Part shown: piece after piece, positions 7,204-14,543 of the stretch
Layout of the letters: each line of letters opens with the position of its first letter
How positions within the stretch are numbered: position 1 is the first letter of the stretch
Assembly: GCA_001829505.1 (NCBI GenBank)
Contig: MIBK01000147.1
Coordinates: 11,286 to 27,000 of the forward strand
Source of the DNA: Spirochaetes bacterium RBG_16_67_19
GTDB lineage: Bacteria > Spirochaetota > Spirochaetia > SZUA-6 > DRHE01
Length of the DNA stretch: 15,715 bases
Direction: 5' to 3'
Notes under the pieces: model-generated
Database searches by the model: none
What the model saw: only the letters and a program-made list of their open reading frames with translations
What the model was told of the DNA's origin: nothing
Program-made: the position numbers and the translations under genes

Positions 7204-8430
7204 TCAGGCGCCCAGCCAGCGGTCCAGCCAGGCGAAGGCCTCGGCCTGCATGTCCCGGCTGAAGCGGTGCTCTCCCGGGTAGCGGCTGACGCGCAGGGCC
7301 TCCGCCGCACCGGCCTGACGATAGATTCCCTCCAGCATGGCCCCCGCCCGCAGCGACTCCTCGCGGCGGAACAGGGGGTCCTGCTCGCAGGCCAGCACCA
7401 GGCTGGGCAGCGGCACGCGCAGGCCCAGCACCTCGGGAAAGTCCATCTGGCGCGCCAGGCGCGGCACGAACAGGGCCCAGGTGTGGGTGAAGCCGCTGTA
7501 GAGGGCGAAATCCTTCCAGGTGCTCAGGAAACCGGCGGTCACCGCGCAGTCGATGGAATCGTCCAACCCGGCCAGCAGGCAGGCGCGCAGCCCCCCGCCG
7601 GACAGGCCGCAGCAGCCCAGGCGGTCCGGGTCCACGTCCGGCCGGGCGGCCAGGACCCCGAGGGCGGCCAGGTCCTCGGCCAGGACCACACCGGGGAAGG
7701 TGGTGCCCAGCGCGAACAGGGAGCGGGCCAGCACCTCCTCGTGCCGCCCGGCGAAGGCCTCGTAGCGGGCCAGCCGCTCGGCGGGCTCCTCGGGAGGCAC
7801 GTCCAGCTCGGCGCGGGCTTCCGCCGGCTTCAGCCCGTCGAAGGTGAGCTCACGCACCGCCTCGGGGGCGGCCAGCAGGCGGTCGGCCACGTGGGCCGGA
7901 ACGCCGGCGGCCAGGATGCGGCGGCTGCCGAAGGGCAGCACGTCGTGGGCCAGCACTCCATAGCCGCGGCGGGCCAGCTCGTTGGCCCAGGCCACCCCGC
8001 CGTAGTAGCGCTCCTGGTGCGCCTGCAGGAAGGGGTGCGTTTCCAGGCCGGCGCGGGTGATCTTGCGCCGGCCGAAATACTTGACCCCGCCGTGGTCGTG
8101 CAGGGCCAGCACCCCGGGCAGCGGGCCCTGGGCCCCCTCGGGCTTGAGAAACACGGCTTCGGTGGGCGGCCCGAAGGGAAGCTGCCAGGTCAGCTCCTCC
8201 ACGTCCAGGCCGTCAAAGGAGTAGCTGCGAACGGTGCGGGCCCGCACCTCTGCTGGAGCCGGGGGCTCGAGCAGCTCGCGCACGGCCGCCCGGCCCTGCT
8301 TTTTCCATTCCGCCAGGCGGATCCGGCCGCTTTTCATCACTCGGGCGAAAGACAGCCTGCCGGCCTCGCCGGCCAGCCGCGCAGCCCAGTCCCCGTAGCC
8401 GCCCAGAAGGTTCAGCTCTTGCTCATCCAT
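7204..8430 (-). CDS. Alpha/beta hydrolase, dienelactone hydrolase/Abhydrolase_7-like esterase
   Basis: The 408-residue enzyme has an alpha/beta-hydrolase core in its second half: oxyanion region LALHDHGGVKYFG (109-120), nucleophile Ser277 in CGLSGGG, acid Asp351 in ACEQDPLF, and His388 in YPGEHRF. This resembles large acetylxylan-esterase/dienelactone-hydrolase relatives that remove acyl groups from carbohydrates; the actual substrate is unknown. ATG at 8430 is preferred over the in-frame ATG at 8439, because a perfect TATAAT (8443-8438, minus strand) covers the latter. Transcription from it would start at about 8430-8431, making the mRNA leaderless. It is the first gene of the minus arm and diverges from the SDR gene. 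Confidence 0.85.
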   Translation of the reverse strand: MDEQELNLLGGYGDWAARLAGEAGRLSFARVMKSGRIRLAEWKKQGRAAVRELLEPPAPAEVRARTVRSYSFDGLDVEELTWQLPFGPPTEAVFLKPEGAQGPLPGVLALHDHGGVKYFGRRKITRAGLETHPFLQAHQERYYGGVAWANELARRGYGVLAHDVLPFGSRRILAAGVPAHVADRLLAAPEAVRELTFDGLKPAEARAELDVPPEEPAERLARYEAFAGRHEEVLARSLFALGTTFPGVVLAEDLAALGVLAARPDVDPDRLGCCGLSGGGLRACLLAGLDDSIDCAVTAGFLSTWKDFALYSGFTHTWALFVPRLARQMDFPEVLGLRVPLPSLVLACEQDPLFRREESLRAGAMLEGIYRQAGAAEALRVSRYPGEHRFSRDMQAEAFAWLDRWLGA

Positions 8431-8437
8431 CGCTCCC

Positions 8438-8443
8438 ATTATA
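8438..8443 (-). promoter_or_regulatory. Putative -10 element of the minus-arm operon
   Basis: The minus strand reads TATAAT, a perfect -10 hexamer, ending 7 nt before the ATG at 8430. No recognisable -35 lies 16-18 nt further upstream (GGACGG there), so an activator or an unusual sigma contact may be needed. The expected start point coincides with the A of the start codon. Confidence 0.45.
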
Positions 8444-8466
8444 ACCCATCCGCGTCCCGCCCGTCC

Positions 8467-8495
8467 TTGCTCCGTCCGGACATTCCCGCTATGCT
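8467..8495 (+). promoter_or_regulatory. Promoter of the plus-arm operon, leaderless type, with palindrome in the spacer
   Basis: TTGCTC (8467-8472), a 17-nt spacer and TATGCT (8490-8495) form a reasonable sigma-70-like promoter. The ATG at 8502 begins 6 nt after the -10, so the transcript should start at the ATG itself. No Shine-Dalgarno is present. The spacer contains the 8-bp palindrome GTCCGGAC (8474-8481), well placed for a repressor that would block this promoter. Confidence 0.5.
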
Positions 8496-8501
8496 GGGCC
8501 G

Positions 8502-9230
8502 ATGAATCCTGGCAAAGTCGTTGCGATCGCCGGGGCCTCCTCGGGCGCCGGCCGGGCCATGGCGCTGCTCCTGGCCGTGCGGGGCTACCCGGTGGCGGTG
8601 TGCGCACGGCGCCAGGGCCCGTTGGAGGAGCTGGTCGGGGAAATCCGGGCCAAAGGCGGCCAGGCCCTGGCCGTGCCCGCCGACATGGGCAAGTGGGACG
8701 AGGCGGAAAACTTCGTCGAACGGGTGGTGCGGGAGTACGGGCGCATCGACGTGCTGGTCAACAATGCCGGCTGGGGTATCCGTTCGGCCCCGTTCGACGA
8801 GCTCAGCCTGGAGGAGATCCGGCAGGGTGTGGACGTGAACCTGTACACGGTGCTATACGGCTGCCGCGCCGCCATACCCCACATGAAGAAGCAGCACAGC
8901 GGGCACCTGATCAACGTGTCCTCCCTCCTGGGCAAGCGGGCGCGCTCCAACCTGGCCGTGTACACGGCCTGCAAGCACGCGGTGGAGGGCTTCTCCCGGT
9001 CCCTGGTGAACGACCTGAACGCCCACGGCATCAAGGTGAGCGTCCTGGCCCCCGCCGCGATCCGCACGGAGTGGCAGGCCAAGGCCGGCATCAGCCTGGA
9101 CCCCAAGACCCGGCTGCTTGAGCCGGAGGACCTGGCCCTGATGGTCCAGTACCTGATCGAGACCCCCGGGCACTTCTCGATCTGGAACATGGACCTGGTC
9201 GCCCTGGAGCAGAGCTTCAATCCCTTCTGA
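8502..9230 (+). CDS. Short-chain dehydrogenase/reductase (SDR)
   Basis: The 242-residue protein is a classical SDR. The nucleotide-binding glycine motif is GASSGAG (11-17), NNAG is at 87-90, the catalytic serine is at 140/141 (NVSS), and the active-site pair is Tyr154 and Lys158 (YTACK). It oxidises or reduces a hydroxyl/keto group with NAD(P); ARR at 35-37 after the second beta strand slightly favours NADP(H). It opens the plus-strand operon, 19 bp before the isomerase-like gene, and in this setting probably acts on the sugar or a derivative (inference). The ATG at 8502 has no Shine-Dalgarno but sits at the predicted transcription start. Confidence 0.93.
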   Translation: MNPGKVVAIAGASSGAGRAMALLLAVRGYPVAVCARRQGPLEELVGEIRAKGGQALAVPADMGKWDEAENFVERVVREYGRIDVLVNNAGWGIRSAPFDELSLEEIRQGVDVNLYTVLYGCRAAIPHMKKQHSGHLINVSSLLGKRARSNLAVYTACKHAVEGFSRSLVNDLNAHGIKVSVLAPAAIRTEWQAKAGISLDPKTRLLEPEDLALMVQYLIETPGHFSIWNMDLVALEQSFNPF

Positions 9231-9249
9231 ATCGCAAAGGAGAAGCACC

Positions 9250-10632
9250 GTGATCCAGCCCACTGTCGGCTTCATCGTGTACGGAGTGCACAAGGACGGA
9301 CTCGCCGACCCCCTGGGGGCGCCCTTCGTCGACGAAAAGATCGTTGCCGCCTCTAAAGCTGCCCTGCGCCAGCGCGGCCTGCACCTGGTGGAATATTCCC
9401 TGGTGATCGCCAGCAAGGCCGAGGCCCGCGCCGCGCTGGCGGAAATGAAGAAGAACGACGCGGTGGACGCCGTGGTCCTTTTCTCCGGCACCTGGGTCTG
9501 GGCCGCGCACCTGGTGGCCCCGGTGCGGGATTTCGCCATGAGCGGCAAGGCGGTGGCCCTGTGGACCCATCCCGGCTCCCAGGGCTGGCGCCCGGTGGGC
9601 GGGCTGGTCATGCACGGCGCGCTGCTGGAGGTGGGCATCCCCCACCGCTTCGTGTACGGCGAGGCCGGGGACCCGGAGGCTTTGGGCCGCCTGGTCTCCT
9701 GGTGCCGGGCCGCGGCTTTGCGCCGGCGCCTGAACATGGCCACCATCGGCTCCTTCGGCGGCCGCGGCATGGGACAGACCTGCGGCGCAGCCGATCCCTC
9801 CCAGTGGATGCGCCTGTTCGGGGTGGACATCGACACGCGGGACACCACGGAGCTGATCCGCCGGGCCCAGGAGCTGCCCGCTTCCGCACTGGCCGCATTG
9901 GAGCCCCGCCTGGTAAAGCTGTTCGGGGAAAAGCCTCCGGCCGGCCTGGCCAACGAACGCTCCCAGCGCCTGTACCTGGCCATCAAGGGCATCGTGGAGA
10001 AGGAGGGGTGGGAGTTTTACACCATCCAGTCCTTCCCCGGGCTGGGCGACGACTACGCGGCCACCTGCTTCGCCCAGTCCATGATGCTGGAGGACGGGGT
10101 GGGCACTTCCACCCTGGGGGACTTCAACACCGCCCTGAGCGTCTACCTTCTCACCCAGCTCTCCCCCGAACGGGTGTACTACGGCGACCTGCAGCACCTC
10201 GACGTGAAGAAAAGCGAAATCAAAATCATCGGCGACGGCGCGGTGCCCCCCTCCCTGGCCGGGAAGCTGGGTCCGGCGGGCTTCGCCGTGCACGGCATCC
10301 CCACCGAGGGCCAGGCCGGAGGGCTGGCGGTGAAGCTGATCTGCAAGGTCGGCGAGGGAGTGCTGGCCCGCCTGGGCCGTGTGGACGGCGAGTTCCGCCT
10401 GGTGCTCACCCGGGCCTCGATTTTCGAGCCCCCGGCGGCCGAGGTCCCCGGGCGCCTGCAGGAATGCGGCATCCCCTTCTGGCCGCACGGCTTCGTGACC
10501 GCCCACTGCGATATGAACGCCCTGCTGGAGAACTGGACCAACGAGTACGCCTGCCTGGGGTACGGGCAGGAGCTGTACCCGGCCCTGCAGGCCTTCTGCG
10601 AGCAGACCGGAATTCGCCCGGTCGCGCTGTAG
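9250..10632 (+). CDS. L-fucose/L-arabinose isomerase family protein
   Basis: The 460-residue protein resembles the fucose/arabinose isomerase-related family: an N-terminal Rossmann-like half (PTVGFIVYG; DAVVLFSGTWVWAAHLVAP), the central MATIGSFGGRGMG, and a C-terminal half rich in candidate Mn2+ ligands (Glu281 in MLEDG, Asp313 in YYGDLQH, His419 in TAHCD). The ligand assignment is inferred by analogy with FucI and AraA. Such enzymes interconvert aldoses and ketoses. Start GTG at 9250 is supported by AAAGGAGA 6 nt upstream. Many family members have no assigned substrate, so fucose or arabinose should not be assumed. It lies between the SDR and amidohydrolase genes with gaps of 19 and 15 bp. 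Confidence 0.85.
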   Translation: MIQPTVGFIVYGVHKDGLADPLGAPFVDEKIVAASKAALRQRGLHLVEYSLVIASKAEARAALAEMKKNDAVDAVVLFSGTWVWAAHLVAPVRDFAMSGKAVALWTHPGSQGWRPVGGLVMHGALLEVGIPHRFVYGEAGDPEALGRLVSWCRAAALRRRLNMATIGSFGGRGMGQTCGAADPSQWMRLFGVDIDTRDTTELIRRAQELPASALAALEPRLVKLFGEKPPAGLANERSQRLYLAIKGIVEKEGWEFYTIQSFPGLGDDYAATCFAQSMMLEDGVGTSTLGDFNTALSVYLLTQLSPERVYYGDLQHLDVKKSEIKIIGDGAVPPSLAGKLGPAGFAVHGIPTEGQAGGLAVKLICKVGEGVLARLGRVDGEFRLVLTRASIFEPPAAEVPGRLQECGIPFWPHGFVTAHCDMNALLENWTNEYACLGYGQELYPALQAFCEQTGIRPVAL

Positions 10633-10647
10633 GCGGGGGCGGGCGTT

Positions 10648-11751
10648 ATGAGCGAGCTTTCCTTGCGCGAGTTCAGGCCGAAGAGCCTGCTGCACGTTCC
10701 CGAGCATCTGCCGGAGAAGGCCCGCTACCCGGTAGTGGACGCGCACAACCACCTGTTCGGGGACCGCCCGGCCGCCGAGATGCTTGCGGCCATGGACGCG
10801 GCCGGGGTGGCCGTGTTCCTGAACGTGACCGGCAACGTCAGCCTGCCCTTCGACGAAACCGGGTACTCCATCCGCCGGCGCGAGCTGGACGTCTATCTCG
10901 AGGGCTGGGTGCGCCCGCACCCGCGGCGCTTCTCCTGCTTCACCATGGCGGAGTTCGCCCGCTGGGAGGATTTCACCCTCTTCAAAACCCCCGAGAACCC
11001 TTCCGGCGATTCGCGCCAGTGGGTGGACCTGTGCATCCAGCGCCTGGAAGCCGACCTCGCCGCCGGGGCGCTGGGCTTGAAGATCACCAAGGAGCTGGGC
11101 CTGCGCTTCCGCGACAACGACGGGAGCACGATCCGGGTGGACGACGAGCGCCTGTTCCCGATCTGGAAGCGCGCCGGGGAGCTGGGCGTGCCCGTGCTGA
11201 TCCACGTCTCCGATCCGGTGGGCTTCTTCCTGCCCATCGACGCGGCCAACGAGCACTACCTGACCCTGTGTGATGCCCCGGGCTGGAGCTTCCTTGACTC
11301 GCCTTTCGGCAAGATGGAGCTGCTGGCCCAGCGTGACCGCCTGGTCGCCGCCCACCCGCGCACGCGTTTCCAGTGCGCCCACGTGGCCAACCTTCCCGAG
11401 GATCTGGCCTACGTGGCCCGCTTCCTGGAGGCCCACCCCAATGCCGTGGTGGACTTCTCCGCGCGCATGGACGAGCTGGGCCGCCAGCCCTTCACCGCCC
11501 GCGACTTCTTCGTGCGCTACCAGGACCGCATCCTGTTCGGCACGGACATGCCCTGCGACCCGGCGGTGTACCGCTGCTACTTCCGTTTCCTGGAGACCCG
11601 CGACGAGTACTTCGAATACCCGGACTACGTGGGCCGCTGGGGTCACTCCCGCTGGCGGATCTACGGCCTCGGCCTTCCGGATAAAGTATTGAAGAAGATC
11701 TACTTCAAGAACGCCCTGCGCTACATCCCGGGGCTGGAGGTGCGCGCATGA
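10648..11751 (+). CDS. Amidohydrolase family 2 (TIM-barrel metal-dependent hydrolase)
   Basis: The 367-residue protein carries the metal-site markers of the Amidohydro_2 family: VDAHNHLFG (His33, His35), LIHVSDP (His186), CAHVANLP (His245) and LFGTDMPCDP (Asp300). Members include sugar lactonases and decarboxylases of the ACMSD type. In a sugar operon with an SDR, a lactonase acting on a sugar-derived lactone is an attractive but unproven role. The ATG at 10648 follows a G-rich stretch (GGGGGCGGG). The stop overlaps the start of the next gene as ATGA, which indicates translational coupling. Confidence 0.88.
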   Translation: MSELSLREFRPKSLLHVPEHLPEKARYPVVDAHNHLFGDRPAAEMLAAMDAAGVAVFLNVTGNVSLPFDETGYSIRRRELDVYLEGWVRPHPRRFSCFTMAEFARWEDFTLFKTPENPSGDSRQWVDLCIQRLEADLAAGALGLKITKELGLRFRDNDGSTIRVDDERLFPIWKRAGELGVPVLIHVSDPVGFFLPIDAANEHYLTLCDAPGWSFLDSPFGKMELLAQRDRLVAAHPRTRFQCAHVANLPEDLAYVARFLEAHPNAVVDFSARMDELGRQPFTARDFFVRYQDRILFGTDMPCDPAVYRCYFRFLETRDEYFEYPDYVGRWGHSRWRIYGLGLPDKVLKKIYFKNALRYIPGLEVRA

Positions 11752-12632
11752 TCAGGCCCAAGCAGCTATACGAGTGGTGCCGCATTCCGTACGACCAGTT
11801 GGAGAGCCACCCCGCCCGGAAGGTGCCCTTTCGGTTGGTAAAGGACTCCGCCGCCTTGGGCGAGCTGATGGCCCACGAGCTGGTCGACGCCATCCGCGCG
11901 GCCGGCGCCCGCGGGCAGGATTTCCGGGCCATCATCCCCTGCGGCCCGAGCTGCTGGTACCGGCCCTTCACCTCCCTGGTGAACCGGGAGAAGGTGTCCC
12001 TGAAGCGCTTCGTGGTCTTCCACATGGACGAGTGCCTGGACTGGCAGGGCCGGGAGCTGCCGCGCGCCCATCCCTACAGCTTCCGAGGCTTCATGGAGCG
12101 GGAGTTCTACGGCCCGGTAGACCCGGCGCTGGCCGTGCCGGAAGCCAACCGCTGGTGGCCTCGAGCGGACAACGTGGAGGCCATCGCCGAAGAGGTGGCC
12201 GCCGCCCCGGTCCAGTTGACCTACGGCGGCTGGGGGCAGGACGGGCACATCGCCTACAACCAGGCCCGCCGGCAGCCCTACTCGCTGCTCACCCTGGAGC
12301 AGGTGGCCTCCTCCACGGTGCGCGTCCAGGAGAACAATTGGGACACGGTGCTGGCCCTGGCCCAGCGCACTTTCGGCACGGCCTGGCAGTTCGTGCCCCC
12401 TCTTTCGGTCACCCTGGGAGTGAAGGAGTGCCTTGCGGCGAAAGCGGTGCGCCTGTTCTCGGACACCGGCGCCTGGAAGCAGACCGCTCTGCGCGTGGCT
12501 CTGTTCAGCGAGCCGGACCCGGAGTGGCCCATCACCCTTCTGTCGCGGCACCCGGACGCCCTGCTCACGGCCACAGTCGACACGGCCACCCACCCCATCA
12601 GCCTGCATCCCGAGTGGGACCTGGGGCTGTGA
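11748..12632 (+). CDS. Glucosamine-6-phosphate deaminase/isomerase-like protein (NagB family, divergent)
   Basis: The 294-residue protein has the NagB-fold hallmarks: FHMDECLD with Asp94, corresponding to NagB Asp72, and GGWGQDGHIAYNQ with Asp165 and His167, matching Asp141 and His143. The spacing of 71 residues is close to the 69 in NagB. SVTLGVKECLAA corresponds to the ALTVG region. NagB opens the sugar ring and isomerises/deaminates glucosamine-6-phosphate to fructose-6-phosphate and ammonia. This member is divergent (GGWGQ in place of GGIGx, YNQ in place of FNEP, a longer N-terminus), so it may act on another phosphorylated amino sugar or only isomerise. It is coupled by 4-bp overlaps to the amidohydrolase (ATGA) and the kinase (GTGA). 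Confidence 0.85.
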   Translation: MIRPKQLYEWCRIPYDQLESHPARKVPFRLVKDSAALGELMAHELVDAIRAAGARGQDFRAIIPCGPSCWYRPFTSLVNREKVSLKRFVVFHMDECLDWQGRELPRAHPYSFRGFMEREFYGPVDPALAVPEANRWWPRADNVEAIAEEVAAAPVQLTYGGWGQDGHIAYNQARRQPYSLLTLEQVASSTVRVQENNWDTVLALAQRTFGTAWQFVPPLSVTLGVKECLAAKAVRLFSDTGAWKQTALRVALFSEPDPEWPITLLSRHPDALLTATVDTATHPISLHPEWDLGL

Positions 12633-13702
12633 ACGGGGCCGTCCCCGCGGGCGAGGGCATCCTCCGCCTCCCGCAGCCCGCCTCCCTGCGCTACGAAGCG
12701 CTGATCGGCACCGGGGGCATCGGCACCGGCACCTTCTTCCTGCTGGAAGGGGACCATACCCTGGGGCGGGAGGAGAGCCGCGGCGGCCGCTTCCTGGACC
12801 GCCGGGACTACTGCAAGCTGCACATCGTCTGCCACTACGTGCGGGCCCTGCTCGGGCCAAGGCTGCGCGTGCTGCCCATCGGTCGTCTTGGGCGGGACGA
12901 GGCCGGCCGGGAGCTCGCCCGGGAAATGCAGGAAGCGGGTCTGGACCAGTCCTACGTGCGCGAGCTTCCGGACCGCCCCACCCTCTCCTCCTTCTGCTTC
13001 CTGTACCCCGACGGAACGGGCGGGAACCTGACCACCGCCGACTCGGCCTGCGCCGCCGTGGACCGCGCCGCGGTCGAGGAAGCGGCCCCCGACTTCGCCT
13101 TCTGGCGGGGGCGCGGCATCGCCCTGGCCGAGCCGGAGGTTCCACTGGAGGCCCGCCTGCGCCTCCTGGAGCTGGGGGCCGGGCACGGCTTCCTGCGCGC
13201 GGCCAGCTTCACGCTGGGAGAGATGGGCGAGGTGCGGGAGAGGGGCTTGCTGGCCCAGGTGGACCTGCTGGGAGTGAATCTGGAAGAGGCCCTGGCCGCC
13301 GCCGGGCTGCGCCGCCCGCTTCCGGCCGCGCCCTCCGGGCGCGCCGAGCTGGCCGCCGAGGCGGTCGCCGCGCTGGCCGGCGAACACGCCGCGCTGAGGC
13401 TGTCGGTCACCGCCGGGGCCGCCGGCAGCTGGAGCTGGGACGGCGCCGCGCTGCACCACTGCCCCGCCCTTCGCGTGCGCGTGGCGTCCACCGGCGGCGC
13501 GGGGGACGCCCACTTCGCCGGCATCCTGGCCGGGTTGGCCGCCGGCCTCCCCCTGCCCTCCGCCCAGGAGCTGGGCAACCTGCTGGCCGCCGCCTCGGTC
13601 ACCTCCCCGCACACCATCCACAAGGGCATCAGCCGGGACATGCTGCGGGAGCTGGCGGAGGATGCGGGCTGCGGGCTGGACTTGAAAGCAATCTGCTGCT
13701 GA
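12629..13702 (+). CDS. PfkB/ribokinase family sugar kinase
   Basis: The 357-residue protein has the PfkB family layout: an N-terminal glycine-rich GTGGIGTGTFF, a mid-domain RPTLSSFCFLYPDG, and the C-terminal anion-hole motif STGGAGDAHF with catalytic base Asp293. It probably phosphorylates the sugar handled by the upstream enzymes. GTG at 12629 overlaps the deaminase-like stop (GTGA). The last segment is unusual: bases 13492-13654 (from the GGAGD motif to ...LREL) recur at 14381-14543 beyond the mazEF pair. The two copies then end differently, here with AEDAGCGLDLKAICC. The kinase may therefore carry a C-terminus exchanged during insertion of the mazEF segment. Confidence 0.88.
   Translation: MNGAVPAGEGILRLPQPASLRYEALIGTGGIGTGTFFLLEGDHTLGREESRGGRFLDRRDYCKLHIVCHYVRALLGPRLRVLPIGRLGRDEAGRELAREMQEAGLDQSYVRELPDRPTLSSFCFLYPDGTGGNLTTADSACAAVDRAAVEEAAPDFAFWRGRGIALAEPEVPLEARLRLLELGAGHGFLRAASFTLGEMGEVRERGLLAQVDLLGVNLEEALAAAGLRRPLPAAPSGRAELAAEAVAALAGEHAALRLSVTAGAAGSWSWDGAALHHCPALRVRVASTGGAGDAHFAGILAGLAAGLPLPSAQELGNLLAAASVTSPHTIHKGISRDMLRELAEDAGCGLDLKAICC
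13492..13654 (+). repeat. 163-bp direct repeat, left copy (inside PfkB gene)
   Basis: This copy encodes the PfkB C-terminal segment from GGAGD to LREL. It aligns without gaps to 14381-14543 with six mismatches (about 96% identity) at 13531, 13535, 13550, 13603, 13614-13616 and 13641. Four of the six are silent. The offset between copies is 889 bp, and similarity stops abruptly at both ends. Confidence 0.95.
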
Positions 13703-13732
13703 CCGGACGGCCTGCAGCATTTCGCTCTGCTC

Positions 13733-14080
13733 TTACCTGCCTAAGATGAGGTCTATCCCCGAGAGTATCAAATCCATCTTGCTTCTCGAAAGCTGTCCTA
13801 TCCTCTCCGTCAGAGTAGATCTGTCCAGAGTAATGATCTGCGAGACGTTGGCCACGGAATCCCTTGGAAGTCCCGTCAGCTCCGATGGGAGCGCTACATT
13901 GCCCGGGGCATCCGCCCATTCCAGGTTGCTGGTCAGTGCAACACAAACAGCGGTAGAGATCCTGCTCCTGTTAAGCGCATCTCCCTGCACGACGACAACT
14001 GGCCGCCTGTATCCCGGAGCAGAACCGGATGGCTCTGCCAAATCGGCCCACCATATGTCTCCGTAGCTCACCGCTACCAT
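13733..14080 (-). CDS. MazF/PemK-like endoribonuclease toxin
   Basis: The 115-residue protein matches the MazF/PemK fold: N-terminal VSYGDIWWADL, the catalytic-loop GYRRPVVVVQ (Arg25/26), AVCVALTSN, and NVSQIITLDR with Ser80, followed by a C-terminal helix (QLSRSKMDLILSGIDLIL). MazF enzymes cut mRNA, tRNA or rRNA at short motifs; the motif cannot be predicted here. The ATG at 14080 overlaps the antitoxin end by 7 bp, the usual arrangement. It converges on the PfkB gene with 30 bp between stops and no clear terminator. Its GC content is visibly lower than that of the sugar operon, which suggests transfer. Confidence 0.92.
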   Translation of the reverse strand: MVAVSYGDIWWADLAEPSGSAPGYRRPVVVVQGDALNRSRISTAVCVALTSNLEWADAPGNVALPSELTGLPRDSVANVSQIITLDRSTLTERIGQLSRSKMDLILSGIDLILGR

Positions 14081-14310
14081 GGTTCTTTGGATATTATCCG
14101 GCGTGCGGCTCGACGCGGGAATTCGTCATCTACCCTGCCTATTCGATCACAGACCGCGTTCATCGAGTCGGTGATATCGTTGGAGGCATGCCTGGCCAGG
14201 TACTCGGCAATGGCTTCAGCATAAAGCTGGCTCCGGGACTTGCGTTGCCGGCGCGCAAAACGTTCAGCCTCCTTGAATATCCTATCAGGAAGCGAAACAG
14301 CAGTTTTCAT
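14074..14310 (-). CDS. Ribbon-helix-helix antitoxin (MazE-like) of the MazF pair
   Basis: The 78-residue protein begins MKTAVSLPDRIFKEAERFARR, a beta strand plus helix of the ribbon-helix-helix (CopG/Arc) type, followed by SRSQLYAEAIAEYLARH. Such antitoxins bind DNA as dimers and block the cognate MazF with their C-terminal tail. The ATG at 14310 follows a near-consensus promoter whose -10 ends 6 nt upstream, and no Shine-Dalgarno is present, so the message is probably leaderless. It is the first gene of the two-gene toxin-antitoxin operon. Confidence 0.88.
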   Translation of the reverse strand: MKTAVSLPDRIFKEAERFARRQRKSRSQLYAEAIAEYLARHASNDITDSMNAVCDRIGRVDDEFPRRAARRIISKEPW

Positions 14311-14316
14311 ACCGAA

Positions 14317-14345
14317 AGTATAACCCAGGAATACGCCGCGGTCAA
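14317..14345 (-). promoter_or_regulatory. mazEF promoter, sigma-70-like and leaderless
   Basis: On the minus strand TTGACC (14345-14340, five of six -35 bases), a 17-nt spacer and TATACT (14322-14317, five of six -10 bases) are followed by TTCGGT and then the ATG at 14310. The expected transcription start falls on the start codon. This is the best promoter in the window. Confidence 0.7.
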
Positions 14346-14380
14346 TTCGGGATTGGCGACCGTAGGCAGGATTGGGGTTG

Positions 14381-14543
14381 CGGCGGCGCGGGGGACGCCC
14401 ACTTCGCCGGCATCCTGGCGGGGCTGGCCGCCGGCCTCGCCCTGCCCTCCGCCCAGGAGCTGGGCAACCTGCTGGCCGCCGCCTCGGTCACATCCCCGCA
14501 CACCATCCACAAGGGTATCAGCCGGGACACGCTGCGGGAGCTG
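14381..14543 (+). repeat. 163-bp direct repeat, right copy
   Basis: This is the partner of 13492-13654, gap-free and about 96% identical. The two copies bracket a 726-bp segment holding the unique last codons of the kinase gene, mazF, mazE and the mazE promoter. Confidence 0.95.

Noticed and set aside
6496..8505. 669-codon open frame on the plus strand across the deacetylase and hydrolase genes
   Set aside because: It is an antisense shadow with His/Gly/Gln-rich composition; the minus-strand genes carry full catalytic motifs.
9217..11646. 809-codon open frame on the minus strand opposite the isomerase and amidohydrolase genes
   Set aside because: It is a GC-driven shadow without domains; the plus-strand genes have ribosome-binding sites, motifs and tight operon spacing.
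13703..13732. Terminator between the kinase gene and mazF
   Set aside because: Only a 4-bp GCAG/CTGC pairing is present without a T-tract; this is too weak to call.
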